Source: Trypanosoma brucei gambiense DAL972 (taxonomy: Eukaryota; Euglenozoa; Kinetoplastea; Trypanosomatida; Trypanosomatidae). Taken from it: a DNA stretch of 64,000 bases. Below the pieces are notes generated by a model. The model saw only the letters and a list, made by a program, of their open reading frames with translations. It did not search any database and was not told where the DNA came from. The stretch covers positions 248,001-312,000 of the forward strand of contig NC_026740.1 in assembly GCF_000210295.1 (NCBI RefSeq). The letters are read 5' to 3'. Position 1 is the stretch's first letter. Every line of letters starts with the position of its first letter. The position numbers and the translations under genes are program-made. Below, piece after piece: positions 40,068 to 50,696 of this stretch.

Positions 40068-42590
40068 ATGAGGCCCACACCAGACCAGACTAAGGAACAA
40101 CAAAACCGTTTTCGGAAGTCATTGGAGGGACTGTCAGTAGTTGAGAAAATCACGGATTTTTTGCATGCCGTGTGCCGAGTGTCTAATGGGCGGGGCTCTG
40201 CCATCCTCGTGGGTCTCCCGCGTCATCACCGGCAACAATTAGTTTTCCTCAACAATGGCCATACGAAGAGCCGGCACGTTGGCGGACCCGAGGGACGAGA
40301 TGAACAGCGAGAAGCTGAGTGTAGCGGTGTACTGCTTACCACATCATTTGTCTTTCCTAACAGGGATGAGGCACAAGGCTCGAGTGTTACATTCTTGGAA
40401 CAACCCGTCGTTGGGACAAGTGCACGGCATGGTCGCCCGATTTGGTCTGTACAAGCACCCGTATGTGCTGACAAGGTATTTTATCAGCACGTGAACGCGA
40501 ATTTACCGAAGAAGCACAATCCACAACCGCCGCCTCCGCCTCCGCGGGGGATGTATGGCACGCACGATGCCGAAAGCAGAAACAACGGGCCCTATACATT
40601 TGCCGACAGTAACATTTCCAGCACGTTTGGCTATGAGGAAGACGGGGTGCTCGGTTTCACCTTCACGGTGTGCAATATGAAATCGTTACACTGCCCTCGC
40701 CAGTCCGCTTTCTATTCTCGCAGATCTTCTCTAGCGGGTAAGCCGCAGCGTCCCCCTCCATCGGGGGATCCGTTCGATTCTTTCACAGATTTTCAGTCAT
40801 CCAACAACTCCACATTCCAAGCAAAGAGTTCCGAAAGGGTTTATAGCCCTCATAGCTCCATATCGGAAATGAGCGTCTGCGGGTCGTTTGGTGGAAACGC
40901 TAATTGGCGGTCGTTGAAAGGAATTAGTTCAAGAAGCCCTATTAGGCCCCTTCCTCTCCCTCTCCTTCTGTCAAATCTCCCACCAGTTCGGGTGGGGGAC
41001 ACACATCTTATTGTCGCGCACATCAACGGCAAGGAGCGGCGCTCTGTTGTAGTGGTTGTCAAGAGTGTAGAGAGCGAGTATTGTGAGTATGATTTCTTTG
41101 ATCTCGAGTGGGAATACAGCAGCGGTGGCCCGATTTTTGATATGCAGGGGAACTTTATAGGGATTCAACATCAGGTTGGTTTTAGCGCCTACGGCATATT
41201 CACCACCGCCATTGTTCGTGACCTTTTTAAGTCGATGCGCCTCGGCATATGTCGCATACCAATTGGGGATACATCAAATGACATGGCAGAGCGAAGCGTG
41301 CACTCGGGAACAGGGGAGGATGCACTCAGTCAATTGTTTCGTGTTGAAGGGGGGCATTCCAACCTGAACGTTGGAGCTGGTGATCAAATAATTCCCTTTG
41401 AAGACTTTCAGCGGTTGCACCTGCGTGACACAATTAAGAAAACAAAGTTGTCATCTGCTGGGGATCCCCCCACGAGTGACGCAGTTTGGGAGGAATTTCA
41501 CACGGATTTCAACAGCATCGTGCTCATGCTCCACGCCTTTGCACACGCGCCACAGATAACAAAAACAGCGCTTAGGGAGATGGCGAGCAATGAATACACA
41601 AAGTATCTCCCGAACGCCGCTTCTATGGGGGGAATTGGGATTCTTCTAGAAATCATTGATGAATACGCAAACGACGTGGAGATCGTGTTGGCCGCCGTAA
41701 TTGTTCTCGCACGTGTGTCTCTCTACAAACTGAACCGCGAGACCATATACAGGTGCGACGGCATTCTCACTTTACTTCACATTATGGATGAATATTCTTA
41801 TTATCCTTCTATACAGCACTGGGGGTTTTGTTGCCTGCGTAACGTGATGGATGTCGATTCAGTCGTTCGGGCAGAGGCCGTTGAGCTCTTTGCCCAGTGC
41901 GATGGCATTGATCTCGCCACAGAGGTGATCCGCTTGCATAAAGATGAGAGGCATGTGATGCGTCAGGCCTCTTTGGCACTCAGCTGTGTTGCACGTGAGC
42001 ATGCAAAGCACGCAGAAGCGATGGTGGTGTGCGGCATTGGCAGCACACTCGCTGAGGACATGAGAAATAAGGCGGAGGATTCCTTCACATTTTTTGGTTT
42101 AGTATCGTTGCTGTACGAGCTGCTACACTGTATTGCAAGCAGTAGTGGGGTGGTTCCTTCATCTGACGACCCCTCGCGGTTGCTGCGTACTGGGAAACAC
42201 GACTGGGATTATGAGAATTCGCTTGATTTAGGTGTCGTCACGCCACGCAGCTTCCTCGTGAGCGAATCTGGAAAGTTGCTCCTACAAGAGCTAAATGAAG
42301 GTCATGTGCTTCAGTTACTCAGCGATGTCATGGAGAGTACTTCCCACGAGACGCTGTGCGGAGACTTGTTGAGGTTGATGACCGAATGCGCCGGCTCCGT
42401 TTTCATATTATTGATTCTAACTGGCTGTTGTGAAGAACCAATTGTGAAGAGGTTGCATGGGGCATGTGATCGTCTTGTGGTCAAAAATCCAAGCGAGGCT
42501 GCGCTGGTCCGCAGGTCGAAAAACATAATGTGTTGGGTCGCTGCATGTGCCCCGCTCTGTTGTAGTAAGGAAGAAATCTGCCTTGTATAG
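40068..42590 (+). CDS. Trypsin-fold protease-like domain fused to armadillo-type repeats
   Basis: An 840-residue protein in two halves. Residues about 25-395 look like a chymotrypsin/HtrA-fold peptidase with insertions: GSAILVGL, LLTTSFVFPN (91-98), a low-complexity Pro-rich insertion, then YSSGGPIFDMQGNFIGIQHQ around Ser352 in an SSGGP motif, the usual nucleophile setting. At the position where such proteins carry the catalytic His (typically NHVLP-like), this one has SFVFP, so the triad appears incomplete. Residues about 480-660 are armadillo-like helices (LTLLHIMDEYS, HWGFCCLRNV, MRQASLALSCVA). There is no signal peptide or membrane span. Likely a cytosolic or cytoskeletal scaffold or pseudoprotease; function unknown. 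The start is the first ATG after a predicted acceptor. Confidence 0.88.
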   Translation: MRPTPDQTKEQQNRFRKSLEGLSVVEKITDFLHAVCRVSNGRGSAILVGLPRHHRQQLVFLNNGHTKSRHVGGPEGRDEQREAECSGVLLTTSFVFPNRDEAQGSSVTFLEQPVVGTSARHGRPIWSVQAPVCADKVFYQHVNANLPKKHNPQPPPPPPRGMYGTHDAESRNNGPYTFADSNISSTFGYEEDGVLGFTFTVCNMKSLHCPRQSAFYSRRSSLAGKPQRPPPSGDPFDSFTDFQSSNNSTFQAKSSERVYSPHSSISEMSVCGSFGGNANWRSLKGISSRSPIRPLPLPLLLSNLPPVRVGDTHLIVAHINGKERRSVVVVVKSVESEYCEYDFFDLEWEYSSGGPIFDMQGNFIGIQHQVGFSAYGIFTTAIVRDLFKSMRLGICRIPIGDTSNDMAERSVHSGTGEDALSQLFRVEGGHSNLNVGAGDQIIPFEDFQRLHLRDTIKKTKLSSAGDPPTSDAVWEEFHTDFNSIVLMLHAFAHAPQITKTALREMASNEYTKYLPNAASMGGIGILLEIIDEYANDVEIVLAAVIVLARVSLYKLNRETIYRCDGILTLLHIMDEYSYYPSIQHWGFCCLRNVMDVDSVVRAEAVELFAQCDGIDLATEVIRLHKDERHVMRQASLALSCVAREHAKHAEAMVVCGIGSTLAEDMRNKAEDSFTFFGLVSLLYELLHCIASSSGVVPSSDDPSRLLRTGKHDWDYENSLDLGVVTPRSFLVSESGKLLLQELNEGHVLQLLSDVMESTSHETLCGDLLRLMTECAGSVFILLILTGCCEEPIVKRLHGACDRLVVKNPSEAALVRRSKNIMCWVAACAPLCCSKEEICLV

Positions 42591-43241
42591 GTTTAAGAAA
42601 AAGCGCTTATCCGTTACGATCCTTATGGCTGCTTCGCGTTTACTTGTTATTTTCCACGACTATTTGACTGTGATGGCTGTGTCTGATCGCATGTTGTCTC
42701 ACCTAGAATAGCACTTCCGCAGAGGGGGGGGGAAGGGGTTACTGAATCGCCGTGCCGCACCCAATGTAATTGCCAAATGTATTTCTGATCGGTGCATTTA
42801 ATTGAGGACCTAGATCTGTACCGCGAGTTTGAACCGTGTTTTTTAGCTCTGTTTTCGTCTTCACCACATGGTTGAAGATGTCGTTCATTTGCACTCAATT
42901 TGTGCATGACTAATTTGTTGACAGAATACTTGCCACACCCTTTTACTTGCTCTCCCCTTTGCCGTATCCTAAGGCCCTATTATCTTTTTCTCTTCTCTTT
43001 TTATTTCGTATCAGTGACATCAATCAGTGTGCAAAAGGGGCGCGAAAGTGACTCACCAGCAGCGGCATAATTTGATGTGGGGTTTCCCCCCTTTTCTATT
43101 GTTTTTCCCCCCGGGTTTGCACACACAGATTGTAAGTACCGAGGTGCCGACAGATTGCATACGCCACGCGTGTCGTTTTTTAAAGCCCGATACGTAGTCA
43201 TTTAGCAACGGGAATAAAGGTGGGACCATTTGAGACAACAA
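42591..43241. other. Spacer, 0.65 kb
   Basis: The pyrimidine-rich tract at about 43086-43112 and AG at 43127-43128 form the likely acceptor of the sphingosine kinase gene. No ATG between there and 43242. Confidence 0.6.
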
Positions 43242-45647
43242 ATGCTTGAACTGCTTTGCAACGTTATATATCTAGATACGCAACGTGCACATTTTGCTTT
43301 CCTCTCCACATTTAGTTTTGTTCAAACGCTAGCGAGAATGAATGCCAACGGGGTACCCACGGGCTCTGCCACTGCTTTACCTGCGGATCTGCAACAACCG
43401 TTGCTTGGGGCCGAAGTGTCTGTTCCGATAAAATATCGGAAATACGAGGCGAGTTTGACTTTTTCTCAAAGCACACAGCGCCTTTCGATAAAGCGCACGA
43501 CACGGAGTGGTAAGACTGTCTGCATGGTGAATATTCCAACGTGGAACATTGTAAACATTGTGACCTCTACTGAAGCCCTTGCAGGAAACGGTCGCTGTCG
43601 TCGATCAAAGGCAGCGGCAAGGAAAAGCGAGTGGTCACAAGCGTCTGTTCCGCCGACATTTCCTCAGACTTTCAATCCTGCAGACTCTTCCCAGCGGTAT
43701 CAGCCAATAGCCCGAGTGGAGTCCAGCATCTACCCTGTGTCCCGCGTGGATTCCTTTTATTCTTCTACTGCTTTGCCACACTCAAGAACAGCTAGCGGGG
43801 CGCGGGGTGGGGCCACCACATATTTGGTGTACTACGTTAAGAAAGCAAAAGGGCAGATACCGAAGATATCGACCACAGAGTTCACGGCGGCGACAAGTAT
43901 GGCATACCAACAGGAAGCACACAGCACTGTTCAGTGTATATTGAGCGCTATTTACCCACGAGGGTGTAAAAAATTGTTGTTCTTCATTAGTGCCAAGTCG
44001 GGTAAAGGCAACGCATTGAGCATTTACAAACGTGCTGTTCTCCCGGTGGTGCAGGCATCGAGGCACGATTTTCAAGAGATTATTACGACGCGTGCACGAC
44101 ACGCGGAAGATTACGTAGCAGACCTCGGAAATGACATGAGTGACAAGTACGTTGTTGTTGCCGTGGGTGGTGACGGAATGTTCCACGAACTGGTTAATGG
44201 TTTGAACAGAAGGCGCAAGGCTGCTGCTTGTTGCGGTGCCGACGCTGCGGCGGGGGGGACAGTTGTTGGCCGTTCCAACGGCAGCACGAACGATTTTTCA
44301 TTGGTGGGAGATGAAACAGAAGTGAGCGGGTCCAGTAATAACGGCATTCAACAAAAAGCATCGCAAGGCCATGATGCACCAAATGATTGGCGAGGCGAAA
44401 CCACCAATGGTGCAGCAACTAAGTTGTGTACAAGGGGGTTCGCATACTTGAAGGCCAACAATATCGATTTTTCCCTTCCCGTGGTAACCAAACTGCAGTG
44501 CCCGCAAACCTTACCACTTATTGCCACCATTCCAGCTGGTAGTGGGTGTGGAATGGCGAAAACGTTTAATGTAGACAACATAAAAGAAAGCGTGCTTGCT
44601 CTTGTGCATCTAAATGCGTGCTCCAAGAGTACAATGAATGTGACTGGCAGCCAAAGGGAATGTGCGAAAACGCAAAGAGATTGTGACGGGGCGAATGGGG
44701 TGCGGAAAGGAAGCGTATCGCGTAGGGGTGATCAAGTTGGCGTGAAGACAAGGAGCGGCAGGAGTGAGAGGTCAACACAGCACAATGCTGAGCACGTTGA
44801 GCGAGTCGCTTGCATGTCGTGTTCGTTTGGTATTATAAATGACATTGACCACGGGTCGGAGAAACTGCGCTGGATGGGAAATGCCCGTTTCACTGCGTAT
44901 GCGGCATTTGTTTTGTTGAAAGGGGTGCAAATGTATCAGTGTCGGTTGAGGTACTTACCATGGGTAGGGAAACAGGGACAACAACTGCAGAAGATTGAAC
45001 CTTCGGACAAGCTCCCGAACGCAGAGGAGCTTCCTAACTGCACATACACGGATCAGTGCCCTCACTGCTCGCAGTACAAAGTAGCAACGGAGTCTGCCTC
45101 CAGAGTTGACTGCGTGGCTTCCACTCTCACTTCTTTTCCTACTCTTGTCAACGAAGAGTGCAGCGTGCCAGCGGTGGAAGGTAAGGGTAAACACTCGCTT
45201 CCGTCTGATTCCAATGACTCTATCACCCAACCGATGCCTTCGCAAGAAGAACAGAGCGTAGACTTTGAAGATGATAGCCTTTCATGGGTGACAGTTGAGG
45301 GTAAGTTTCTCAGTATATTTATCAGCAATATACCAAACGCCTCAAAGGACGCCATCATGACGCCTTATGCACATTTAAACGACAACTCTATCGATGTTGC
45401 ATTCGTTGTAGAAAAATCGAGGAAGGTTGGTCGAAGTGATTTTGTGAATATTTTCACCCGTGTGGAAAAGGGTGATCACGTCAAGTTGCCCTTCGTTAGT
45501 TATGTGAAAGCACGCGCCATTGAGCTGGAGGCAATTGAGGGGGATATTATGATCGACGGTGAGGTACTACCAGTGAACAGAGTGAGAATCGAGCCACAAT
45601 GCCGAACATATGAAATCGTGCGCGGCCTGAGTTTGCCTGGGAAGTAG
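43242..45647 (+). CDS. SPHK: Sphingosine kinase
   Basis: Phosphorylates sphingoid bases with ATP to give sphingosine-1-phosphate, at the cytosol/membrane. 801 residues from ATG 43242, the first ATG after the predicted acceptor; an upstream TTG (43230) extends the frame by only four codons. Diacylglycerol-kinase-type catalytic motifs are in order: FFISAKSGKG (nucleotide loop, SGKG 253-256), VVAVGGDGMFHELVNGL (GGDG 309-312), IPAGSGCGMAKTFN, LRWMGNARFTAY and, near the C-terminus, GEVLPVNRVRIEP. It is about twice the length of human SPHK1 because of an N-terminal extension of roughly 200 residues and low-complexity Ser/Asn/Gly insertions between motifs, including one right after GGDG. A sphingosine kinase has been reported in T. 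brucei; this gene fits it. Confidence 0.95.
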   Translation: MLELLCNVIYLDTQRAHFAFLSTFSFVQTLARMNANGVPTGSATALPADLQQPLLGAEVSVPIKYRKYEASLTFSQSTQRLSIKRTTRSGKTVCMVNIPTWNIVNIVTSTEALAGNGRCRRSKAAARKSEWSQASVPPTFPQTFNPADSSQRYQPIARVESSIYPVSRVDSFYSSTALPHSRTASGARGGATTYLVYYVKKAKGQIPKISTTEFTAATSMAYQQEAHSTVQCILSAIYPRGCKKLLFFISAKSGKGNALSIYKRAVLPVVQASRHDFQEIITTRARHAEDYVADLGNDMSDKYVVVAVGGDGMFHELVNGLNRRRKAAACCGADAAAGGTVVGRSNGSTNDFSLVGDETEVSGSSNNGIQQKASQGHDAPNDWRGETTNGAATKLCTRGFAYLKANNIDFSLPVVTKLQCPQTLPLIATIPAGSGCGMAKTFNVDNIKESVLALVHLNACSKSTMNVTGSQRECAKTQRDCDGANGVRKGSVSRRGDQVGVKTRSGRSERSTQHNAEHVERVACMSCSFGIINDIDHGSEKLRWMGNARFTAYAAFVLLKGVQMYQCRLRYLPWVGKQGQQLQKIEPSDKLPNAEELPNCTYTDQCPHCSQYKVATESASRVDCVASTLTSFPTLVNEECSVPAVEGKGKHSLPSDSNDSITQPMPSQEEQSVDFEDDSLSWVTVEGKFLSIFISNIPNASKDAIMTPYAHLNDNSIDVAFVVEKSRKVGRSDFVNIFTRVEKGDHVKLPFVSYVKARAIELEAIEGDIMIDGEVLPVNRVRIEPQCRTYEIVRGLSLPGK

Positions 45648-45668
45648 CACAGTTGAGGTGTGTGTCTA

Positions 45669-45686
45669 TGTGTGTGTGTGTGTGTG
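45669..45686. repeat. TG microsatellite
   Basis: Eighteen bases of TG in the sphingosine kinase 3' flank. Confidence 0.85.
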
Positions 45687-46803
45687 AGGTGCAGGTGCGG
45701 GTACATGACATAACTTTTTTTTCCACCTTTCACTGTCCCATCGCGCGAGCATCGCATCGATTATGTGAAGCTACCCTTTGTATTTAACTCCGCCTGTACA
45801 TCTCCATACATTTACCGTTTTTTCTGTTTGCCCTTGCGCGAGGTATCGTGTCACACGTGTTTCTGTAACGCCTGTAGAATTGTTACGTATGGGCATCACC
45901 CATGAGAAACCATCGCACCTAGGCGTGTGTCATCTGCTTTACCTCCCCACAAGAAAAAAATAATTACATCAAAACGTGCACAAATACATAACAGCGAAAA
46001 GTGCATTGAGGAGGATTGCCTTTATCTTTTTTTTTCTTGTATTGAAGGCATGAACTAAGTGGTAGAACATTTGGTTGCGATCGTACCCCTCCACCCATTC
46101 AGCAACCGTTCATGCTATTTTTACCTTGTTATCTTTCGTGCACATTTACACGCCTTCCCTCGTATATAATTTCTCTTCGTTTTTCATCTAGTTCTGTTTC
46201 TTCTATTTTATTTTTTTTGCCCCCCTTGCACCATTAGCCCGTTCTTCATCGCATGAAATTGAAATTCATGCAGTGAAACGGATGGCACCACTGCGACGAC
46301 AAACATTGCTGTTATAATTGTTGTTTGTCACTTCACGTTCGGCCTCATTTCACTTCTCTTTCTCTCTTTTAACTGGGCAGTTTTAAGTCGTTTTCATTGT
46401 TTTGGTTTGGTCCCCTCGCTTACACTTAAATGAAGATAAACAACGAATGCGACCATGCCGCCCAATATTGCTGTTTCCTCGATGGTTTGTCGCAGACACT
46501 TCGCTGCACGACCATAAAATTTTGCTCGCTTCTTTTTCTCTTTTTTTTTTTTTAAGTACTATTCGTCTCGTCCTTTGTTGGTATTATATTTGTTGAAGGA
46601 GGAGAGTTATGTGAGGAGGCCCTCTCAACCACTCAGCAAATTTCGAGAAGGAAAAGATGTAGCAATTGGGATGCTTTGTGGGAATCGTTGCGTCTCTCAC
46701 TTTGTTTTTTATTTTTATTTACTACTCTTTTTTTTTTGTTTGAGAAGGCGTGTATTTCGAAGGAGGATAAATAGGAGTGATGAGTATTTCAAATATCTCC
46801 TTG

Positions 46804-46823
46804 TATATATATATATATATATA
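46804..46823. repeat. TA microsatellite
   Basis: Twenty bases of TA. Confidence 0.85.
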
Positions 46824-47129
46824 CATGCGGTTTACTTTAATAGTTCCTTCACTTGCTGTCCCCCCCTCTCTCTCTCTCTTTCTCTCCATTCTTTCCGTTT
46901 ATTTCTATTAACTTTTCGTGTTTCCGTAGTCTTATGATTAGACGTGTGTTCAAATAAACACGCAAGTGGTAACGTTGCATTCTACAATATTTCTGCTTTT
47001 GTGCACCTTTTATGGTACAGGTGTGGCTGAAGGTGCATAACAGAAGTACGGCCCACCATCATCACCACGTACGGTTTTCGTGATTCTGCGACTGGTGTCA
47101 AACAAAAGGGAAGGGTACTCGAGGAGGAA

Positions 47130-48116
47130 ATGCAACGCCGCTTGCAGTGTTGTTTAATGCGTGTAGCGCGCTTACATTCGGCAGCACTGATGCATAATAC
47201 AAATGGTTGGCTTATGATATCTTGCAGAACCGTACACATTACAGAGAGTGAGGCACAGTCGTTGGTACATTTGTCTGAGGCGCTTTTTTCTGATGAGGCA
47301 AATGCTCTGGGAGTATGTCTACCCGATACCAGCCTTAACCTTGACGGAGAAAGTGGGGAAGGGGATTTATATACTGAGACACTCACAACAGAGAAGTATA
47401 TGGATGTGCTCGTTAGTTCACCAACACAAATAGATACGAGTGGAAATGTTTCTGCTTCATCAACGGATCTGATGATGCCGCTTACGCAAGCGGTGCAAGA
47501 ACTGAAGTTATGTCAGCAAAGAGAAGATCAGCGAGCCATTTCTGCAGCGCTTTCAACAGCCATGTGTGCGTTGATGGGAAGTAGTTCATCTCCTTCCAGT
47601 GCTGCTGCAGCTGAGTTATTGTTAGCCGGTGCAGACTTGAAAGCAATCATTTCTGATGGTACTATTCGACATATGTGCATTGAGGATAAATGCATGAGTC
47701 GATGTGATTTTTCCACTTTGTCACTACTTTCTGTACAGGCAAATCGCGTGGATTTCTCGCGCAGTCTCTTTTATGCTGCTGCCTTCCATAATTGTGTGTT
47801 TAGGAACTGCTCTTTTGAGGGGTGTGTACTGAAGGAACTCCGATGTTTAGGAGATGTGTGTTTTGATGGATGCTCCTTTTGTTTTGCGAACATATCGTTA
47901 CGTATACCTCATGAGAAACCGAGGCGTATTTCGGTATCTTCGGCTGCCACAGAAGGCGTGGGAAGGTATTCTGCGGAACACGCTGTGATATTTAACCGCT
48001 GTGATTTTGACCTCTGTGATTTTGATGGTTGTGATACCCTTCCTGCATCTTGCTTTACGAACTGCACCAATACTCACCTCGCCGCCAAATTTTCGTCATG
48101 TGTGAGAACATCATAA
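47130..48116 (+). CDS. Pentapeptide-repeat-like protein, possibly mitochondrial
   Basis: 328 residues from ATG 47130. The first 20 residues (MQRRLQCCLMRVARLHSAAL) are basic with no acidic residue, typical of a mitochondrial presequence. Residues about 185-255 and 287-312 have repeated five-residue units with C, F or L in the centre, such as CDFST, NCVFRN, CSFEGC, CDFDL and CDFDGC, forming an incomplete right-handed beta-helix of the pentapeptide-repeat type. The region between (about 258-285) is a basic loop. Pentapeptide-repeat proteins have no single activity; some bind other proteins or mimic DNA. The many cysteines at repeat centres are unusual. Function unknown. Confidence 0.85.
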   Translation: MQRRLQCCLMRVARLHSAALMHNTNGWLMISCRTVHITESEAQSLVHLSEALFSDEANALGVCLPDTSLNLDGESGEGDLYTETLTTEKYMDVLVSSPTQIDTSGNVSASSTDLMMPLTQAVQELKLCQQREDQRAISAALSTAMCALMGSSSSPSSAAAAELLLAGADLKAIISDGTIRHMCIEDKCMSRCDFSTLSLLSVQANRVDFSRSLFYAAAFHNCVFRNCSFEGCVLKELRCLGDVCFDGCSFCFANISLRIPHEKPRRISVSSAATEGVGRYSAEHAVIFNRCDFDLCDFDGCDTLPASCFTNCTNTHLAAKFSSCVRTS

Positions 48117-49226
48117 CTGTTGAAACTGCAAGATGAATGACACGAAGTAAAGAAACTTTCGGCTACTATTGGGTTGCCTTGCGTCTGTTTATTTGTTTCA
48201 TTACTTGAATGCTTATGTCTGAAGAAGTGAAGGATGGGGTGGAATGTTAAAATGCAGACTAAAACTTTCCCCACGCGCTTAAATGCATTCACCATCAAGT
48301 GGGATCTGAAGGAATACTTATCATCCCCTTCAATTATTGGTACTCATCCATCAATACATGCAACCCAATCAGGTATTTACTCTCTGCTCCAAACAACAAG
48401 AATCAGTTACGTGCGTCATTGGATTTACACGTTCTCTTCTTCTTTTTTTTCGTTCGTTTTCAAAATATTCATTTGAATGTGTTTTGACACTCTTCTGTAT
48501 CATCATTACACTTTATCTGCAGCGATGAGGTTTGGCAAAAGGGAAAATGTACGAATGGCCGTGCGACTTGCTTCTTTCAGTTCCTTTAACCTTATTGAGT
48601 TTCCTTCATTACTGTGTCGTGCTATGCACAACACTTTGTGTGCTGGTTGGAATTATGTGGGGATGTTTTTTTTTTTTTGCATTTCCCTCTCCACACAGTA
48701 AGCCCCTCATCATCATTTTCACATTTCTCATCAATCAACATTATAAATACCTGCCCATTGGGTTTTCTGTTACGTGATATGCGTGTAAAATATTCTTGTT
48801 CCTTCCTTTCGCATGTTTCTGTGGATACTCGAATGTACATATATTTTTTCCTAATCATTTTCCATGCTATTTCTTCCCTATCACTCTTATGGGAAAGTTT
48901 GTTTGTCCTGTACTTACGAAACCAAGCGCAAGTACATTAGTGTCATACCAATCAGAAAAGTTCGCAGTATTATTCTTATTCTTATTGTGCCCGTGATATT
49001 TATATATATACGTACATATATACACCTTTCTATTATTCTAGGTTGGTGCCTTTTTAAAAGTCTTACCATTAGTTTTTTTGAGAACATATCCCTATTACTA
49101 GCACTGCCACTGTTACTGTTTGGCTCCTTCTTTGAGTGAGCACTTGCATCCATTTAAGTGTATATTTATTATTTTTTCGGAAACCACAACCAATTGAACG
49201 ACTACTAAAAGCAAACCAAACAAAAG
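48117..49226. other. Spacer, 1.1 kb
   Basis: AT-rich, T-rich tracts, nothing gene-like. Short hydrophobic frames (for example 48614-48940) reflect T-richness. Confidence 0.55.
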
Positions 49227-49928
49227 ATGATGGAAAGTATGAACCTTGAACAACCACCACGACTAAACGCCGACCCCTGGCGAGATATGGAGCCAAAGGT
49301 GGATGCAATGCTAGGCGATCTACTCATGATATCTGAGCGTTTCCGAAGGATCGTAAATCCGACAGTGTCTGATGCAGATGAATTAATTGAAGCCATCAAC
49401 TCTGTGGGTGGAGAAGTTGAGACGATGCGGGTCGCTTTAGACACTACGATTGAGCGACCGGAACTCTTTTCTATAGATGCGGAAGAGTTGAAAAGACGCA
49501 CGGAGAAAACTCGCTCGTGGGAGCGCGATGTTGCGAAAGCCATCGAGTTGCGATCAAAGATATTATCAAACCGTGAAGGGCAAATACAGGATCCACTTGA
49601 GAGTGACGTAATGACACCAAATACATGGGTTGATTTGGACACAACTCATATTCATCCATCAGCTCAGTCGTCGCATATGCTAATGAATAGTTGTGAAGCG
49701 ACTACTGACACATCTGTTGGTGTTGTTGAGTCTCAAGCTCTTATGCCAGTTGGAATACCCATACGTGAGCAAACAGTGAAGGCATCCGAATACTCAACCG
49801 CAAGTGTCGAGGTGCATACAGTGGATGATGTGGATGATAGTAGGAGCTCCAATTCTGCTAAGAAGACGGTCTTGATTATATTTTTTGTATCGTCTCTTCT
49901 TGTGGCTATACTGGTGATTTTCTTTTGA
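49227..49928 (+). CDS. Syntaxin-6-like tail-anchored protein
   Basis: 233 residues (ATG 49227, with a second Met immediately after). Residues about 17-112 match the syntaxin-6/10/61 N-terminal three-helix domain: DPWRDMEPKVDAMLGDLL, SDADELIEAINSVGGEVETM and ERPELFSIDAEELKRR, where the family has the pattern NP-x-KF-x-L/I-D-x-x-EL. The C-terminus is a 20-residue hydrophobic tail (VLIIFFVSSLLVAILVIFF) directly after KK, a tail anchor. Syntaxin 6 is a Qc-SNARE of endosome-to-Golgi transport. Odd: the 85 residues between these parts are polar and show no clear heptad pattern with a central Q, so the SNARE motif is absent or very divergent. It may be a regulatory, SNARE-less relative. Confidence 0.82.
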   Translation: MMESMNLEQPPRLNADPWRDMEPKVDAMLGDLLMISERFRRIVNPTVSDADELIEAINSVGGEVETMRVALDTTIERPELFSIDAEELKRRTEKTRSWERDVAKAIELRSKILSNREGQIQDPLESDVMTPNTWVDLDTTHIHPSAQSSHMLMNSCEATTDTSVGVVESQALMPVGIPIREQTVKASEYSTASVEVHTVDDVDDSRSSNSAKKTVLIIFFVSSLLVAILVIFF

Positions 49929-50696
49929 TTTTGTGATACTGAACCTTATCCGCTCTGTTTCTTTCTGTTCGCTTGTTGTTACTATATATATATATATGTT
50001 CTTTTAATTGATAATGAGTTAGCTCTTGTGGGTTGAAAGTAGAGTGAAGTTTTTGTATTGTTAACTCCTATCGAGTCCATTTTGTTGTTTCTTCTTGTTG
50101 AGCACCACCTATTTGTTTTTCTTTGGTCCACTCATCGTTTGTTCATTATGACGAGCAGCAGGTACTGTAATTAGATCGAATGGGTGACTTTTTTTGTTGT
50201 TGTTGTCGCTTGTGTTTTTCTTTCTGTTTATATTTTTTTTCGGCCTCCTTTTTGTAGTTTACCTCATTAGCGTTTGTCAGATTGTCATTCGAACGTGCGA
50301 ACGAACAGTACCGTCATTAACGTGCATTTTTATTAATTATTTAAGCGTTTTTTTATTTCATTTTTATATGTTTGTATGATGTTGTTGTACGCGGGCACAC
50401 GTGGTTGCATTGCCGTCTGCCGTATGGGTGTTGATGATTCATTACTTGGATTCACAGGTGGACTTATTATACGGGTTTCGTAAACTTTGTTTTATTCTCT
50501 GAGGGAGCCGTTATACATATTTATTATACTTTCAATTCGCCTTCCTCCTGTAGTTATCTTTTTTTTAAAAAAAAGATTAAGAAGTAGGAATAGGGGCAAA
50601 TAATCAGATACTCCCTTCTCGCCTCTCCTGACGGCAGCGCGGTGATAGCACGGGTGTAGAAAATAGTATTTTTTTTTTCTGTTACGAGGGGAACTG
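49929..50696. other. Spacer, 0.77 kb
   Basis: T-rich; short TA run at 49983-49996; T8A8 palindrome at 50559-50574; T run at about 50670-50680 followed by AG near 50688 is the likely acceptor of the EMC7 gene. Confidence 0.55.

Larger units (their letters stand above)
45648..47129. other. Spacer, 1.5 kb
   Basis: TG repeat (45669-45686), T-rich tracts, a TA run (46804-46823) and a CT-rich tract (about 46860-46890) that may help define the acceptor of the next gene. No gene seen. Confidence 0.55.
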
